Shown here in pieces: positions 33,441 to 44,234 of a stretch of DNA of 64,000 nt. The notes beneath the pieces were generated by a model. The model saw only the letters and a program-made list of their open reading frames with translations. It searched no databases and had not been told where the DNA came from. The position numbers and the translations under genes are program-made. Source of the stretch: Microbacterium sp. MYb62 (GTDB taxonomy: Bacteria; Actinomycetota; Actinomycetes; Actinomycetales; Microbacteriaceae); assembly GCF_002979475.1 (NCBI RefSeq), contig NZ_PCOY01000020.1, positions 1-64,000 of the forward strand, read 5' to 3'. The first letter of the stretch is position 1. Each line of letters starts with the position of its first letter.

Positions 33441-35558
33441 GTGGCGCAGAGCATCTACATCACCTCGGCCGAAGGCCATACCGGCAAGTCGACGATCGCC
33501 CTCGGGGCGCTCGACGCCCTGATGCGCGTGTCGCCGCGGGTGGGGGTGTTCCGTCCGATCGCCCGGTCGGTCACGGAGCGCGACGAGATCCTCGAGCTGA
33601 TGCTCGCGCACGACGGCGTGCACCTCGACTACGAGGACTGCATCGGCGTCACCTACGACGACGTGCGCGCCGACCCCGAGGCCGCGCTGTCGACGATCGT
33701 CGCGCGGTTCAAGGCGGTCGAGGCGCAGTGCGACTCGGTCGTCATCATCGGCAGCGACTACACCGATGTCGCGAGCCCCGCTGAGCTCGGATACAACGCC
33801 AGGATCGCCGCCAACCTCGCCGCCCCTGTGCTGCTCGTGCTGAGCGGCCGCGACCAGCAGCGGCAGGTCGAGCAGCTGGGCACCACGACGGCGCGCCCCG
33901 CCGCCGCGATCGCGCAGATCGCGGCACTCGCCCTCTCCGAGCTGGCGCAGGAGCGGGCAGAGCTGTTCGCGGTCGCCGTGAACAGGGCCGACCCGGAGGC
34001 GCTCGACGCCATCATCGAGGCCGTGCACGGTGCACTCCCCGCGGAGACCACCCCGGTGTGGGCGATCCCGGAGGACCGCGCACTGGTCGCGCCGTCGATC
34101 CGCGGCATCCTCGCCGCCGTCGACGGCACACTCCTCAAGGGCGACGACGATCGCCTGACGAGGGAGGCGCTGACGATCGTCGTCGCCGGCATGTCGATGG
34201 TGAACGTGCTGCCGCGACTCACCGAGGAGGCGGTCGTGGTGATCCCCGCCGACCGCACCGAGGTGCTGCTGGCCGCGCTGCTGGCCGATTCGTCCGGAAC
34301 CTTCCCGCGCATCGCGGGCATCATCCTGAACGGCCCGTTCCCGCTGCCGGAGCCGATCGTGCAGCTGCTCGACGGGTTCGCCTCGTCGGTGCCGATCATC
34401 ACGACCGACCTCGGCACCTACGACACGGCTGTCCGCGTGATGAGCACCCGCGGCCGCATCTCTCCGGATTCCCGGACGCGGTACGACCGTGCGCTGGGAC
34501 TCTTCCAAGCCCATGTCGACATCACCGAGCTCACCGAGCAGCTCGGGCTCGCCGAGGCGCACGTCGTGACCCCGCTCATGTTCCAGTATGGACTCATCGA
34601 GCGGGCGCGCGCCGACCGCCGCCGCATCGTCCTTCCGGAGAGCGACGACGATCGCATCCTCCGTGCCGCGAGCACTCTGCTCGCCCGCGAGGTGGCCGAC
34701 CTGACGATCCTCGGTGACGAGGCGTCGATCCGGGCGCGCGCGGCCGAGATCGGCGTCGACATCACCGTCGCCCAGGTGCTCAGCCCGACCGATCCCGCGC
34801 TGGTGGAGCGCTTCGCCGCCGAGTATGCGCGGCTGCGGGCACACAAGGGCATCACGCTCGCGCAGGCCGCCGACACCGTGACCGACGTGTCGTACTTCGG
34901 CACGATGATGGTGCATCTCGGTCTCGCCGACGGCATGGTCTCCGGCGCCACGCACACGACCGCGCACACCATCCGCCCGTCGTTCGAGATCATCAAGACC
35001 AAGCCGGGCGTGAACGTGGTCTCCAGCGTGTTCCTGATGGCGCTCGCCGACCGCGTGCTCGTGTACGGCGACTGCGCGGTGATCCCCGATCCGACGAGCG
35101 AGCAGCTCGCCGACATCGCGATCTCCTCGGCGGAGACCGCCCGCCAGTTCGGCATCGACCCACGCGTGGCCATGCTCTCGTACTCGACGGGCGAGTCCGG
35201 AACCGGCGCCGACGTCGACAAGGTGCGTGCGGCGACCGCCCTCGTGCGCGAGCGGGCTCCGCAGCTCCCGGTCGAGGGACCGATCCAGTACGACGCGGCG
35301 GCGGATGCCGCCGTCGCCAAGGCCAAGCTGCCGGACTCGGCCGTGGCAGGGCGGGCGACCGTCTTCGTGTTCCCCGACCTCAACACGGGCAACAACACCT
35401 ACAAGGCCGTGCAGCGCTCGGCAGGCGCCGTCGCCATCGGACCCGTGCTGCAGGGACTCAACAAGCCCATCAACGACCTGTCCCGCGGCGCTCTCGTCGA
35501 CGACATCGTCAACACGGTCGCGATCACGGCGATCCAGGCCCAGGGAGAGCAGGCATGA
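33441..35558 (+). CDS. pta: Phosphate acetyltransferase
   Basis: 705 residues from GTG 33441, 6 nt after TAAGCT (33429-33434). Long-form Pta: N-terminal P-loop-like domain (ITSAEGHTGKSTIALGAL), DRTGG-type middle domain, and C-terminal acetyl/butyryl transferase domain (about 385-705). It interconverts acetyl-CoA and acetyl phosphate. The 3' end overlaps ackA by 4 bp. Confidence 0.95.
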   Translation: MAQSIYITSAEGHTGKSTIALGALDALMRVSPRVGVFRPIARSVTERDEILELMLAHDGVHLDYEDCIGVTYDDVRADPEAALSTIVARFKAVEAQCDSVVIIGSDYTDVASPAELGYNARIAANLAAPVLLVLSGRDQQRQVEQLGTTTARPAAAIAQIAALALSELAQERAELFAVAVNRADPEALDAIIEAVHGALPAETTPVWAIPEDRALVAPSIRGILAAVDGTLLKGDDDRLTREALTIVVAGMSMVNVLPRLTEEAVVVIPADRTEVLLAALLADSSGTFPRIAGIILNGPFPLPEPIVQLLDGFASSVPIITTDLGTYDTAVRVMSTRGRISPDSRTRYDRALGLFQAHVDITELTEQLGLAEAHVVTPLMFQYGLIERARADRRRIVLPESDDDRILRAASTLLAREVADLTILGDEASIRARAAEIGVDITVAQVLSPTDPALVERFAAEYARLRAHKGITLAQAADTVTDVSYFGTMMVHLGLADGMVSGATHTTAHTIRPSFEIIKTKPGVNVVSSVFLMALADRVLVYGDCAVIPDPTSEQLADIAISSAETARQFGIDPRVAMLSYSTGESGTGADVDKVRAATALVRERAPQLPVEGPIQYDAAADAAVAKAKLPDSAVAGRATVFVFPDLNTGNNTYKAVQRSAGAVAIGPVLQGLNKPINDLSRGALVDDIVNTVAITAIQAQGEQA

Positions 35559-36775
35559 GCGCCATCCTGGTCATCAACAGCGGGTCGTCATCGCTGAAGT
35601 ACAGCCTGATCGACATCGAGCAGGAGCACCTGCTGGCGAGCGGGCTGATCGAGCGCATCGGACAGGACGTCAGCCCCGTCACGCACACCGTCCGCCCCGA
35701 CATCGATGCGGACGCCGTGCCGACGATGCTCGACGCGACGTACCGCGGTGAACGTCCGATCGCCGATCACGCCGCCGCCTTCGAGGTGATGCGGGAGCAG
35801 TTCGCCGCGCATGGCCCCTCGCTCGAGGAGCACCCTCCGGCCGCCGTCGGCCATCGCGTGGTCCACGGCGGCGCGCGCTTCTACGCTCCGACCCTGATCG
35901 ACGCCGACGTGGAGCGGCAGATCGACGAGCTCGCGGTGCTCGCTCCCCTCCACAACCCCGCGAACCTCGCCGGCATCCTCGCCGCGCGGGGCGTGTTCGA
36001 CGATGTGCCGCACGTCGCGGTCTTCGACACCGCCTTCCACCAGACGCTCCCGCCAGCCGCGTACACCTATGCGATCGACGCCGCGCTCGCCGCGGAGCAC
36101 CGGGTTCGCCGCTACGGCTTCCACGGCACGAGTCACCAGTACGTGAGTGAGGCGGCCGCGGCGTTCCTCGGCCGTGATCTCGGCGGGCTCAGGCAGCTCG
36201 TGTTCCACCTGGGCAACGGAGCCTCCGTGACCGCGATCGACGGCGGCCGCTCGGTGGAGACCTCGATGGGTCTCACACCGCTCGAAGGCCTGGTGATGGG
36301 CACACGCTCCGGTGACATCGACCCCGCGGCGCTCGTGCATCTGTCGCGCCGTGCAGGGCTCTCGATCGACGACCTCGACTCCCTGCTCAACACCCGCAGC
36401 GGACTGGCCGGGCTCGCCGGTCGCAGCGACATGCGCGACATCCTCGCGGGAGTCGACGCGGGCGAGGACGCCGCGATGCTCGCGTTCGACGTGTACGTGC
36501 ACCGCCTGCGCGCCTATGCCGGTGCCTATATCGCGCAGCTCGGGGGAGTGGACGTCATCTCCTTCACGGCAGGCGTCGGCGAGAATGCGGCGCCGGTGCG
36601 CGCGGCCGCGATGGCGACGCTCGGCTTCGCGGGTGTGGAGATCGATCCGGCGCGCAACGAGGCTCGCGAGCGCGGTATCCGCCGCATCTCCACGGACGTC
36701 TCGCCGGTGACGGTGCTCGTCGTGCCGACCGACGAGGAGCTGCAGATCGCCAGGCAGACCGCCGAACTGCTCTGA
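35555..36775 (+). CDS. ackA: Acetate kinase
   Basis: 406 residues, ATGA overlap with pta. ASKHA-fold kinase with N-terminal VINSGSSSLKYSL, the substrate motif RYGFHGTSHQYVS and HLGNGASV. It converts acetyl phosphate plus ADP to acetate plus ATP, completing overflow or acetate assimilation together with pta. acs at 57402-59369 gives the alternative high-affinity route. Confidence 0.96.
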   Translation: MSAILVINSGSSSLKYSLIDIEQEHLLASGLIERIGQDVSPVTHTVRPDIDADAVPTMLDATYRGERPIADHAAAFEVMREQFAAHGPSLEEHPPAAVGHRVVHGGARFYAPTLIDADVERQIDELAVLAPLHNPANLAGILAARGVFDDVPHVAVFDTAFHQTLPPAAYTYAIDAALAAEHRVRRYGFHGTSHQYVSEAAAAFLGRDLGGLRQLVFHLGNGASVTAIDGGRSVETSMGLTPLEGLVMGTRSGDIDPAALVHLSRRAGLSIDDLDSLLNTRSGLAGLAGRSDMRDILAGVDAGEDAAMLAFDVYVHRLRAYAGAYIAQLGGVDVISFTAGVGENAAPVRAAAMATLGFAGVEIDPARNEARERGIRRISTDVSPVTVLVVPTDEELQIARQTAELL

Positions 36776-36875
36776 TCCTCTCGCGGGGGTTACCCCGTGG
36801 TGCGCCACCGCATTACGCTTGCACAGTGGCACGGAGAGGTGCCGGCCCGACGATCGCCCTTCTCCTGGAGGCTCT

Positions 36876-37634
36876 GTGCCAGAAGCACTGCCCGACCTGT
36901 TCCACGCCGACGGCGTGCTCTTCGACCTCGACGGCGTGCTCACACCCACCGCCGAGGTGCACATGCGCGCCTGGCAGGCCGTGTTCGACGACGTGTTCGC
37001 CCGATGGGGCATCACACCGCCCTACACCGACGCCGACTACTACGACTACGTCGACGGCAAGAAGCGCTATGACGGCGTCGCCAGCCTGCTGCACAGTCGC
37101 AACGTCGAGGTGCCCTGGGGCGAGGTCGACGACGACCCGTCGGCCGAGACGATCTGCGGCATCGGCAACCGCAAGAACGCCGCGTTCGCGGCCTCGCTGC
37201 GTGGCCAGGGGATCGCGCCGTACCCCGGCTCGCTCGCTCTCGTCGAGAGCCTGCATGCCAGCGGTATCCCGCTCGGCGTGGTGTCGAGCTCCAAGAACGC
37301 CGAGGAGGTCCTGGGGGCCGCCGGCATCCGCTCCTTCTTCCGGATCGTGGTCGACGGCGTCGTGGCCGAGCGTGACGGGCTCGCGTCCAAGCCGGCCGCC
37401 GACATGTTCGCCGCCGGTGCTGCAGCGCTCGGGGTCGACCCGGCACGTGCCGTCGCCGTCGAGGACGCCACCTCCGGCGCCGCATCCGCCGCCGCAGCCG
37501 GCTTCGCGACCGTGGTCGGCGTCGACCGCGGTGCGGGCGCCGATGCCCTGCGTGCCGCCGGCGCGACCGTCGTCGTCGACGACCTCGCCGTCTTCGTTCC
37601 CGCATCCCGCACCGACATCACGGAGTCCGCATGA
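36876..37634 (+). CDS. HAD-family beta-phosphoglucomutase-like enzyme
   Basis: 252 residues from GTG 36876 after CTGGAGG. Haloacid dehalogenase fold with nucleophile motif FDLDGVLTPT, a cap domain, GVVSSSKN motif II and VEDATSGAASAAAAG motif IV. Its ATGA overlap with a GH65 phosphorylase gene makes beta-phosphoglucomutase (beta-glucose 1-phosphate to glucose 6-phosphate) the best assignment. A plain sugar-phosphate phosphatase is the alternative. Confidence 0.88.
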   Translation: MPEALPDLFHADGVLFDLDGVLTPTAEVHMRAWQAVFDDVFARWGITPPYTDADYYDYVDGKKRYDGVASLLHSRNVEVPWGEVDDDPSAETICGIGNRKNAAFAASLRGQGIAPYPGSLALVESLHASGIPLGVVSSSKNAEEVLGAAGIRSFFRIVVDGVVAERDGLASKPAADMFAAGAAALGVDPARAVAVEDATSGAASAAAAGFATVVGVDRGAGADALRAAGATVVVDDLAVFVPASRTDITESA

Positions 37635-40138
37635 TCGACCGCGACCGCTATCCCGTCGACCCGTGGCGTCTGATCGACACCCATTACTCGGAGGAGGGCG
37701 TCGGCGAGACGCTGTTCTCCGTCGGCAACGGCTACCTCGGTCTGCGCGGCAACCACATCGAGGGCCGGGGTGCTCAGGAGCACGGCACCTTCATCAACGG
37801 GCTGCACGAGACCTGGCCGATCCGGCACGCCGAGCAGGCCTACGGCTTCGCGGAGGTGGGGCAGACCATCGTCAACGCCCCCGACGCCAAGGTGATGCGC
37901 GTCTACGTCGACGATGAGCCGATCTCGCTCGACGACGCCGACGTACGGGAGTACCGGCGCACGCTCGATCTGCGCACCGGCGTCCTCGAGCGCCACGTGG
38001 TGTGGGAGACGCCGTCCGGCAAGCGCGTGCGCATGCGCGACGAGCGCATCGTGAGCTTCGAGGAGCGACACCTCGCCGTCCTGCGGCTCGAGGTCGTCGT
38101 GGAGAACGCCGACGCCCCGGTCACGATCAGCTGCCAACTGCTCAACCGGCAGGACGGGGCGGGCGTCTACGCCGGCACCCCGATCGGGACGAAGGCCGCG
38201 GCGTTCGATCCACGCAAGGCCGAGAAGATCGCCGATCGCGTGCTGGAGCCCGCCGAGCACTGGCAGGACGGTCTGCGCTCGGCGCTGTCGTACCGCGTCG
38301 CGGACTCGGGGATGACGGTCGCGGTCGTCGCCGACCACGTGGTCGAGACCGAGAACGAGTACAACGCCCGCACGCTCGTCGAACCCGACATCGCGAAGAA
38401 CGTGTTCCGGGTGCAGGCGAAGGCCGGCGTCCCGATCACGGTCACCAAGCTCGTGAGCTATCACACGTCCCGCGGCGTGCCCCCGCGCGAGCTCGTCGAC
38501 CGCTGCCGGCGCTCGCTCGACCGCGCGGCCGATGAGGGCGTCGAGACCGTGTTCCGGCGTCAGCGTGCGTGGCTCGACGCGTTCTGGGAGCGCAGCGACG
38601 TGCAGATCGGCGGACGGGACGACCTGCAGCAGGCCACGCGCTGGTGCCTGTTCCAGCTCGCCCAGGCCTCGGCGCGTGCGGACGGCGCCGGAGTCCCCGC
38701 GAAGGGCGTCTCCGGATCGGGGTACAGCGGACACTACTTCTGGGACACCGAGATCTATGTGCTCCCGTTCCTCACCTACACGACGCCGCGGTGGGCCTAT
38801 AACGCGCTGCGCGCGCGGGTCGGGATGCTTCCCGCCGCACGACGACGCGCCGCACAGCTCAACGAGGCGGGGGCGCTCTTCCCGTGGCGCACGATCAACG
38901 GCGAAGAGGCCTCCGCGTACTACGCCGCCGGAACGGCGCAGTACCACATCAACGCGGACATCAGCTTCGCCCTGGGTAAGTACGTACGCGCGACCGGTGA
39001 CGAGGAGTTCCTGCGTCGTGAGGGCGCGGACATCGCGATCGAGACGGCGCGGCTGTGGGCGACCCTCGGATTCTGGCGCGCCTCGCGCCTCGTCGAGGAG
39101 AGCGGTGCGGGGGATGGGATCGAGACGTTCCACATCCACGGTGTGACCGGTCCGGACGAGTACACGACGGTCGTGAACGACAACCTGTACACGAACGTGA
39201 TGGCCCGCTACAACCTCCGCTACGCGGCGAAGGTCGTGCGCGAGATCCGGGAGAGCTTCCCCGACGACTACGTGAAACTGGTCGACCGCACGGGCCTCGG
39301 CCCCGGCGAGGCCGAGGCATGGGAGCGCGCCGCCGAGGCCATGTACATCCCGTACAGCGACGGTCTCGGCATCCATCCGCAGGATTCCCTGTTCCTCGAG
39401 CGCGAGGTCTGGGATCTCGCCAACACGCCCGCCGAGCAGCGCCCGCTGCTGCTGCACTTCCACCCGCTGGTGATCTACCGGTTCCAGGTTCTCAAGCAGG
39501 CCGACGTGGTGCTCGCGCTCTTCCTGCAGGGCAATCACTTCACGCCGGAGGAGAAGAAGGCCGACTTCGACTACTACGACCCGCTGACCACGGGTGACTC
39601 CACGCTGTCGGCGGTCGTGCAGTCGATCCTCGCCGCCGAGGTGGGGTATCAGGATCTGGCGCAGAAGTACTTCGAGCAATCGTTGTTCGTCGACCTGCAC
39701 GACCTGCACCACAACGCGGCCGACGGTGTGCACGTCGCCTCGGCGGGCGGCGTGTGGACGGCGCTCGTGTGCGGCTTCGGAGGCATGCGCGACTATGCGG
39801 GGGATCTGAGCTTCGATCCGCGGCTCCCGGCCGCGTGGCCGTCGCTCTCGTTCCCGCTGCAGTGGCAGGGATCGACGCTGCACGTGACGGTGACGAAGGA
39901 CGAGCTGCGGGTGCAGGTGCGCAGCGGCCCTCCGGTGCCGTTCAGCGTGCGGGACACGGCGTACATCGCGACCGTGGAGGACGAGGTCGTGGTGCGGCTC
40001 GCCGACCAGGGACCGCTGATCCCCGGTCGCCCGACACTGCGTCAGTTCGCCGATGCGCGCCGCGAGGACGGCACGCGCATGTCGGCATCCGTTCCCGTGA
40101 TCACGACGACGATCCCGGTGATCGAGACGATCGATTGA
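37631..40138 (+). CDS. GH65 glycoside phosphorylase (maltose/trehalose/kojibiose type)
   Basis: 835 residues. Family 65 layout: N-terminal beta-sandwich, (alpha/alpha)6 barrel with GYSGHYFWDTEIY, catalytic acid Glu510 in GPDEY followed by VVNDNLYTNVMARYN, and C-terminal jelly roll. It splits an alpha-linked glucose disaccharide with phosphate to beta-glucose 1-phosphate and glucose, which the coupled HAD enzyme would feed to glycolysis. Linkage specificity cannot be told from the sequence. Confidence 0.9.
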   Translation: MIDRDRYPVDPWRLIDTHYSEEGVGETLFSVGNGYLGLRGNHIEGRGAQEHGTFINGLHETWPIRHAEQAYGFAEVGQTIVNAPDAKVMRVYVDDEPISLDDADVREYRRTLDLRTGVLERHVVWETPSGKRVRMRDERIVSFEERHLAVLRLEVVVENADAPVTISCQLLNRQDGAGVYAGTPIGTKAAAFDPRKAEKIADRVLEPAEHWQDGLRSALSYRVADSGMTVAVVADHVVETENEYNARTLVEPDIAKNVFRVQAKAGVPITVTKLVSYHTSRGVPPRELVDRCRRSLDRAADEGVETVFRRQRAWLDAFWERSDVQIGGRDDLQQATRWCLFQLAQASARADGAGVPAKGVSGSGYSGHYFWDTEIYVLPFLTYTTPRWAYNALRARVGMLPAARRRAAQLNEAGALFPWRTINGEEASAYYAAGTAQYHINADISFALGKYVRATGDEEFLRREGADIAIETARLWATLGFWRASRLVEESGAGDGIETFHIHGVTGPDEYTTVVNDNLYTNVMARYNLRYAAKVVREIRESFPDDYVKLVDRTGLGPGEAEAWERAAEAMYIPYSDGLGIHPQDSLFLEREVWDLANTPAEQRPLLLHFHPLVIYRFQVLKQADVVLALFLQGNHFTPEEKKADFDYYDPLTTGDSTLSAVVQSILAAEVGYQDLAQKYFEQSLFVDLHDLHHNAADGVHVASAGGVWTALVCGFGGMRDYAGDLSFDPRLPAAWPSLSFPLQWQGSTLHVTVTKDELRVQVRSGPPVPFSVRDTAYIATVEDEVVVRLADQGPLIPGRPTLRQFADARREDGTRMSASVPVITTTIPVIETID

Positions 40139-40177
40139 GCACACGGCTCCGACCCGCCGAACGTCCGTGGCACGCCG

Positions 40178-40183
40178 TAGGCT
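40178..40183 (+). promoter_or_regulatory. -10 box of leaderless dnaX transcript
   Basis: TAGGCT ends 6 nt before GTG 40190; no Shine-Dalgarno sequence is present. Confidence 0.6.
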
Positions 40184-40189
40184 GTTGAG

Positions 40190-42508
40190 GTGACCACAGC
40201 CCTCTACCGCCGCTACCGACCCGAGACGTTCGGCGAGATGATCGGGCAGTCCCAGGTGACCGACCCGCTCATGACGGCGCTTCGCGGCGACCGGGTCGGC
40301 CACGCGTATCTGTTCTCCGGGCCTCGCGGCTGCGGCAAGACCACCTCCGCGCGCATCCTGGCGCGCTGTCTGAACTGCGCGGAGGGGCCGACCGACGTGC
40401 CCTGCGGCGTCTGCCCCAGCTGTGTCGAGCTCTCGCGCGCCGGCGGTGGTTCGCTCGACGTCGTCGAGATCGACGCGGCGAGCCACAACGGCGTGGATGA
40501 CGCGCGCGACCTGCGCGAGCGCGCGACGTTCGCCCCCAGCCGCGACCGGTTCAAGATCTTCATCCTCGACGAGGCGCACATGGTCACCCCGCAGGGGTTC
40601 AACGCGCTGCTCAAGCTCGTCGAAGAGCCGCCGGAGCACGTCAAGTTCATCTTCGCGACCACCGAGCCCGAGAAGGTGCTCGGCACGATCCGCTCGCGCA
40701 CGCATCACTACCCGTTCCGGCTCGTGCCGCCCGCGGCGATGCTCGAGTACGTCGCCAAGCTCTGCGCCGAAGAAGGCGTGATCGTCGAGCAGGGTGTGCT
40801 TCCGCTCGTCGTCCGCGCCGGTGGCGGCTCACCCCGAGACACGCTTTCGCTGCTCGACCAGCTGATCGCCGGATCCGATGCTCCTGCCGGCTCCGAGACG
40901 GTCACGGTCGGCTACGCGCGCGCCGTCTCTCTGCTCGGCTACACCCATGCCGCGCTGCTCGACGAGATCGTCGACGCGCTCGCCGCGGGAGATGCGGCAG
41001 CCGCCTTCCCCGCGATCGACCGCGTGGTGCAGACGGGGCAGGACCCTCGGCGCTTCGTCGACGACCTGCTCGAGCGGCTGCGCGACCTCATCGTGATCGC
41101 CGCAGTCGGCGCCGGTGCCTCCGCGGTGCTGCGCGGAATCGCCGAAGACGACCTGGAGCGCATGCGCGCCCAGGCCGATGCGTTCGGCTCCGCACGCCTC
41201 TCGCGCACGGCCGACGTGGTGAGCGCGGCGCTCGACGACATGTCGGGAGCGACCTCGCCGCGCCTGCATCTCGAGCTCATGGTGGCGCGCGTCCTCGCGG
41301 GTGCGACGGATGCTGCTCCGGCAGCTCCGGCGGCTCCGGCGGTCGAGCGTACGGCGTCTTCGGCTCGTCCGGCGGCGGCGACGCCCACCCCCGCCGCTCC
41401 GGTCGTGTCGGCACCCGCGCCCGCCGGCCCGGCGCAGCCGCACCCGACGACGGCGGGTGCGGAACCGACTCCTGCACCCGAGCCGACTTCTGCGCCCGAG
41501 CCTGCGCCTGCGTCGACTTCTGCGCCCGAGCCTGCTTCTGCGCCCGAGCCTGCTCCTGGCGAGCCGGACCCGGTCGTCGCGCAGGCCACGGGCGAGAGCG
41601 CCATCGCCGCACCCGGCGCCGTGTCCCCGGAGCAGGCGACTCCACAGGGGCCGGTCACCTTCGAGCGTGTCCGCGCCGCCTGGCCGGCCGTGCTCACGCG
41701 GCTCGAGGGCATCAGCCGCACCTCCTGGCTGCTGGCCACCGCCGTGCAGCCGCTGGCCTACGTGACCGACACCGAGGTGCTGACGCTCGGATTCACCAGT
41801 CAGCACGATGTCGCGAAGTTCAAGGGAACGACCCCGGGATCCGGCCCGTCCGACCACCTGCGGTCCGCGATCGAGCACGAGCTCGGCGTGCGCGTGAAAT
41901 ACCTTCCCGCGCCGATGCCCGCAGGAGGCGCCCCGCGTCAGCCGGCATCCGGCCCCTCGGCACCCGCCGATGCCGCTCCCGCATCGGAGCCTGCGTCAGC
42001 GAGCCCCCCTCGTCCGCAGGTCCGTGGCGCATCCGCATCCGCGGTGACCGAGTGGGCCGTCGCGCCGATCCCCACTGCGCACGAGGCGCCGAGCACTCCG
42101 CCGACACCCTCGTCGCCGCTCCCGGTCGACGACGAGCCCGAAGAGGTCGAGGCCGCGGCATCCGCACCGGTTCCGCCGTCCGACGGCGCCATCGACCGTG
42201 ATGAGCCGCCGCTCCCCGGCGACGACGAGGCTCCGGCGTATGACGACGCGCCGCCCTACGATCCGTCGTACGAACCGCCGGTGTCGCGGCAGGCTCCGCC
42301 CGCACCAGCGGCACCGCAGGCGCCACAGGTCCAGCAGGCACCACAGGCGCCACAGGTGCAGCGTGCGGCAGCAGCTCCGCCGGTCGTCATCGAGCGCACC
42401 CCCGTCGCCGGGGGAGTGCAGCGCTACGGTGAGGCCGTGATCCGCCAGGTGCTCGGCGCGACGTTCCTGCGCGAAGAGCCCTACGAGCCCCCGACGAGGT
42501 TCTCCTGA
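40190..42508 (+). CDS. dnaX: DNA polymerase III subunit gamma/tau
   Basis: 772 residues from GTG 40190. AAA+ clamp-loader subunit: Walker [10 protein letters not shown] (Lys50), zinc-binding [19 protein letters not shown] and Walker B FILDEAHM. The domain core ends near residue 370. A long Ala/Pro/Glu tail follows with tandem SAPEPA-like units (about 41460-41570), then a tau-like C-terminus. No A-rich slippery site for a programmed gamma frameshift was seen. recR overlaps by one base. Confidence 0.95.
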   Translation: MTTALYRRYRPETFGEMIGQSQVTDPLMTALRGDRVGHAYLFSGPRGCGKTTSARILARCLNCAEGPTDVPCGVCPSCVELSRAGGGSLDVVEIDAASHNGVDDARDLRERATFAPSRDRFKIFILDEAHMVTPQGFNALLKLVEEPPEHVKFIFATTEPEKVLGTIRSRTHHYPFRLVPPAAMLEYVAKLCAEEGVIVEQGVLPLVVRAGGGSPRDTLSLLDQLIAGSDAPAGSETVTVGYARAVSLLGYTHAALLDEIVDALAAGDAAAAFPAIDRVVQTGQDPRRFVDDLLERLRDLIVIAAVGAGASAVLRGIAEDDLERMRAQADAFGSARLSRTADVVSAALDDMSGATSPRLHLELMVARVLAGATDAAPAAPAAPAVERTASSARPAAATPTPAAPVVSAPAPAGPAQPHPTTAGAEPTPAPEPTSAPEPAPASTSAPEPASAPEPAPGEPDPVVAQATGESAIAAPGAVSPEQATPQGPVTFERVRAAWPAVLTRLEGISRTSWLLATAVQPLAYVTDTEVLTLGFTSQHDVAKFKGTTPGSGPSDHLRSAIEHELGVRVKYLPAPMPAGGAPRQPASGPSAPADAAPASEPASASPPRPQVRGASASAVTEWAVAPIPTAHEAPSTPPTPSSPLPVDDEPEEVEAAASAPVPPSDGAIDRDEPPLPGDDEAPAYDDAPPYDPSYEPPVSRQAPPAPAAPQAPQVQQAPQAPQVQRAAAAPPVVIERTPVAGGVQRYGEAVIRQVLGATFLREEPYEPPTRFS

Positions 42509-43101
42509 TGTATGACGGCATCGTTCAGGAGCTGATCGACGAGTTCGGTCGGCTCCCCGGCATCGGCCCGAAGTCCGCCCAGCGGATCGCTTTCCACATC
42601 CTGCAGACGCCGACGTTCGACGTCGCGCGTCTCGCCGAACTGCTCAGCGAGATCCGCATCCGCGTGCGCTTCTGCGAGATCTGCGGCAACGTCGCCGAGC
42701 AGGAGCGCTGTGCCATCTGCCGTGACCCGCGGCGCAGCCAGGCACTGATCTGCGTGGTCGAGGATGCGAAGGATGTCGCGGCTATCGAGCGCACCAGGGA
42801 GTTCCGCGGGCTCTACCACGTGCTCGGCGGCGCGATCAGCCCGATCGCGGGAATAGGGCCGGATGACCTGCGCATCGCCCAGCTCATGACGCGTCTCGCC
42901 GACGGGACGGTGCAGGAGGTCATCCTCGCGACCAACCCGAACCTCGAGGGCGAGGCGACGGCCAGCTACCTGAGCCGACTGCTGACGACGATGCAGATCA
43001 CGGTGTCCCGACTCGCCTCGGGGCTGCCCGTCGGCGGCGACCTGGAGTACGCCGACGAGGTCACCCTCGGTCGTGCCTTCGAGGGTCGGCGCATCCTGTG
43101 A
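42508..43101 (+). CDS. recR: Recombination protein RecR
   Basis: 197 residues. N-terminal helix-hairpin-helix ([18 protein letters not shown]), Cys4 zinc finger ([19 protein letters not shown]) and Toprim domain ([15 protein letters not shown]). It acts with RecF/RecO in gap repair. The one-base overlap with dnaX is the classical arrangement. Confidence 0.97.
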   Translation: MYDGIVQELIDEFGRLPGIGPKSAQRIAFHILQTPTFDVARLAELLSEIRIRVRFCEICGNVAEQERCAICRDPRRSQALICVVEDAKDVAAIERTREFRGLYHVLGGAISPIAGIGPDDLRIAQLMTRLADGTVQEVILATNPNLEGEATASYLSRLLTTMQITVSRLASGLPVGGDLEYADEVTLGRAFEGRRIL

Positions 43102-44015
43102 CCCCGAACGCGGGCTTCTCGCGCCGCGGCTGGCTCCTCTTCGGAGCCATGGCGCTGCTGTGGGGAGTGCCTTACCTGTTCATCAGCGTCGCGGTGGAGT
43201 CGTTCTCGCCGCCGGCGATCGTGGCCGGACGTACGCTCATCGCCGCGCTGCTGCTGCTGCCGTTCGCGATTCGCAGCGGAGCCCTCCGCGCCGCGCTGAA
43301 GCACTGGCCATGGGTGCTGGCTTTCGGAGCGGTCGAGATGGCGGGGCCGTTCCTGCTGCTCGGGCACGCCGAGATGACGCTGCCGTCCGGCATGACCGGC
43401 CTGCTCGTGGCCACCGTTCCGCTGTTCGCCGCACTGATCGCGCTGGGCGGCGGCGACCGCGGAGTGCTCCGCCCCGCCAGGGGGATCGGCCTGCTCATCG
43501 GGTTCCTCGGCGTCGCGATCGTGGTTGCCGGGCCGGGGCTCTTCGGGGGCGAGGTCAGCCTTCTCGCGGCTGGAGAGGTGCTGCTGGTCGCGGTGCTGTA
43601 TGCCATCGCCCCTTTCATCGTGGCGCGCAAGCTGAACGATGTCCCCTCCCTCGGCACGATCACCCTGTCGCTGTTGATGATCGGGATCTTCTACCTCCCG
43701 ATCGGCCTGCTCACACAGCACGAGGTCCCCACGTTGCCGTCGATCGCCGCGCTCCTCGCTCTCGCCGTGATCTGCACGGCGGTCGCGTTCCTGGCGTTCT
43801 TCGCGCTCATCCGCGAGGTCGGCCCCGTGCGCGCACCGTTGTTCACCTACGTGAACCCGGTGGTCGCGATCATCCTGGGGGCGATCGTCCTCGCCGAGCC
43901 GCTGACTCCCGGTCTGCTCCTCGGCTTCCCGCTGATCATCGTCGGCTGCTGGTTCGCCGCCACCGGAGGCCGCCTCCGTCCGGTCTCGCCCACCGCGCTC
44001 CCGCCCGCTCTCTGA
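43098..44015 (+). CDS. EamA/DMT-family transporter
   Basis: 305 residues from GTG 43098, GTGA overlap with recR. Ten membrane helices as two EamA repeats (about residues 10-140 and 155-290). Predicted exporter of small metabolites; substrate unknown. Coupled to dnaX-recR only by position. Confidence 0.87.
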   Translation: MTPNAGFSRRGWLLFGAMALLWGVPYLFISVAVESFSPPAIVAGRTLIAALLLLPFAIRSGALRAALKHWPWVLAFGAVEMAGPFLLLGHAEMTLPSGMTGLLVATVPLFAALIALGGGDRGVLRPARGIGLLIGFLGVAIVVAGPGLFGGEVSLLAAGEVLLVAVLYAIAPFIVARKLNDVPSLGTITLSLLMIGIFYLPIGLLTQHEVPTLPSIAALLALAVICTAVAFLAFFALIREVGPVRAPLFTYVNPVVAIILGAIVLAEPLTPGLLLGFPLIIVGCWFAATGGRLRPVSPTALPPAL

Positions 44016-44029
44016 CCCCTCTTCTTCAC

Positions 44030-44110
44030 CGAGTGCACGGCTTCCCGTCGAGTGCACGGCTTTGTCGACGCGGACATCCTGTGCGCTCGGCAGCTCCCCG
44101 TGCACTCGGC
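44030..44110. repeat. GTGCAC palindromic element 3
   Basis: Half-sites CGAGTGCACGG at about 44030 and 44049, with the inverted CCGTGCACTCGG at about 44098. This matches elements 1 and 2, but spacing is looser and one half-site is degraded (GTGCGCTCGG). It lies in the gap between the EamA gene and lysC. Confidence 0.7.
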
Positions 44111-44189
44111 GCGAGGGGAGTGGCGCGAGGGAAGTACGCGACGGAGAGTGGGGCGCGACACATGCGCAACGGGGCATACGCGCCGATCG

Positions 44190-44215
44190 TAGAATGAGCG
44201 TGGGCGGATCCGCCC
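44190..44215 (+). promoter_or_regulatory. lysC promoter and leader palindrome
   Basis: -10 TAGAAT (44190-44195), then the perfect palindrome GGGCGGATCCGCCC (44202-44215) in the short leader. It could affect transcript stability or start; no known riboswitch fits. Confidence 0.5.
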
Positions 44216-44234
44216 GTCATCCCAGGGAGTGAAC

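Noticed and set aside
37067..40708. Another antisense open frame of about 1200 codons opposite the HAD, GH65 and dnaX genes
   Set aside because: Same GC artefact; no ribosome site, no recognisable domain, and the sense genes are clear.
40190..42508. Programmed frameshift in dnaX as in E. coli
   Set aside because: No A-rich slippery heptamer with a following stem-loop was seen in the region after the AAA+ core.
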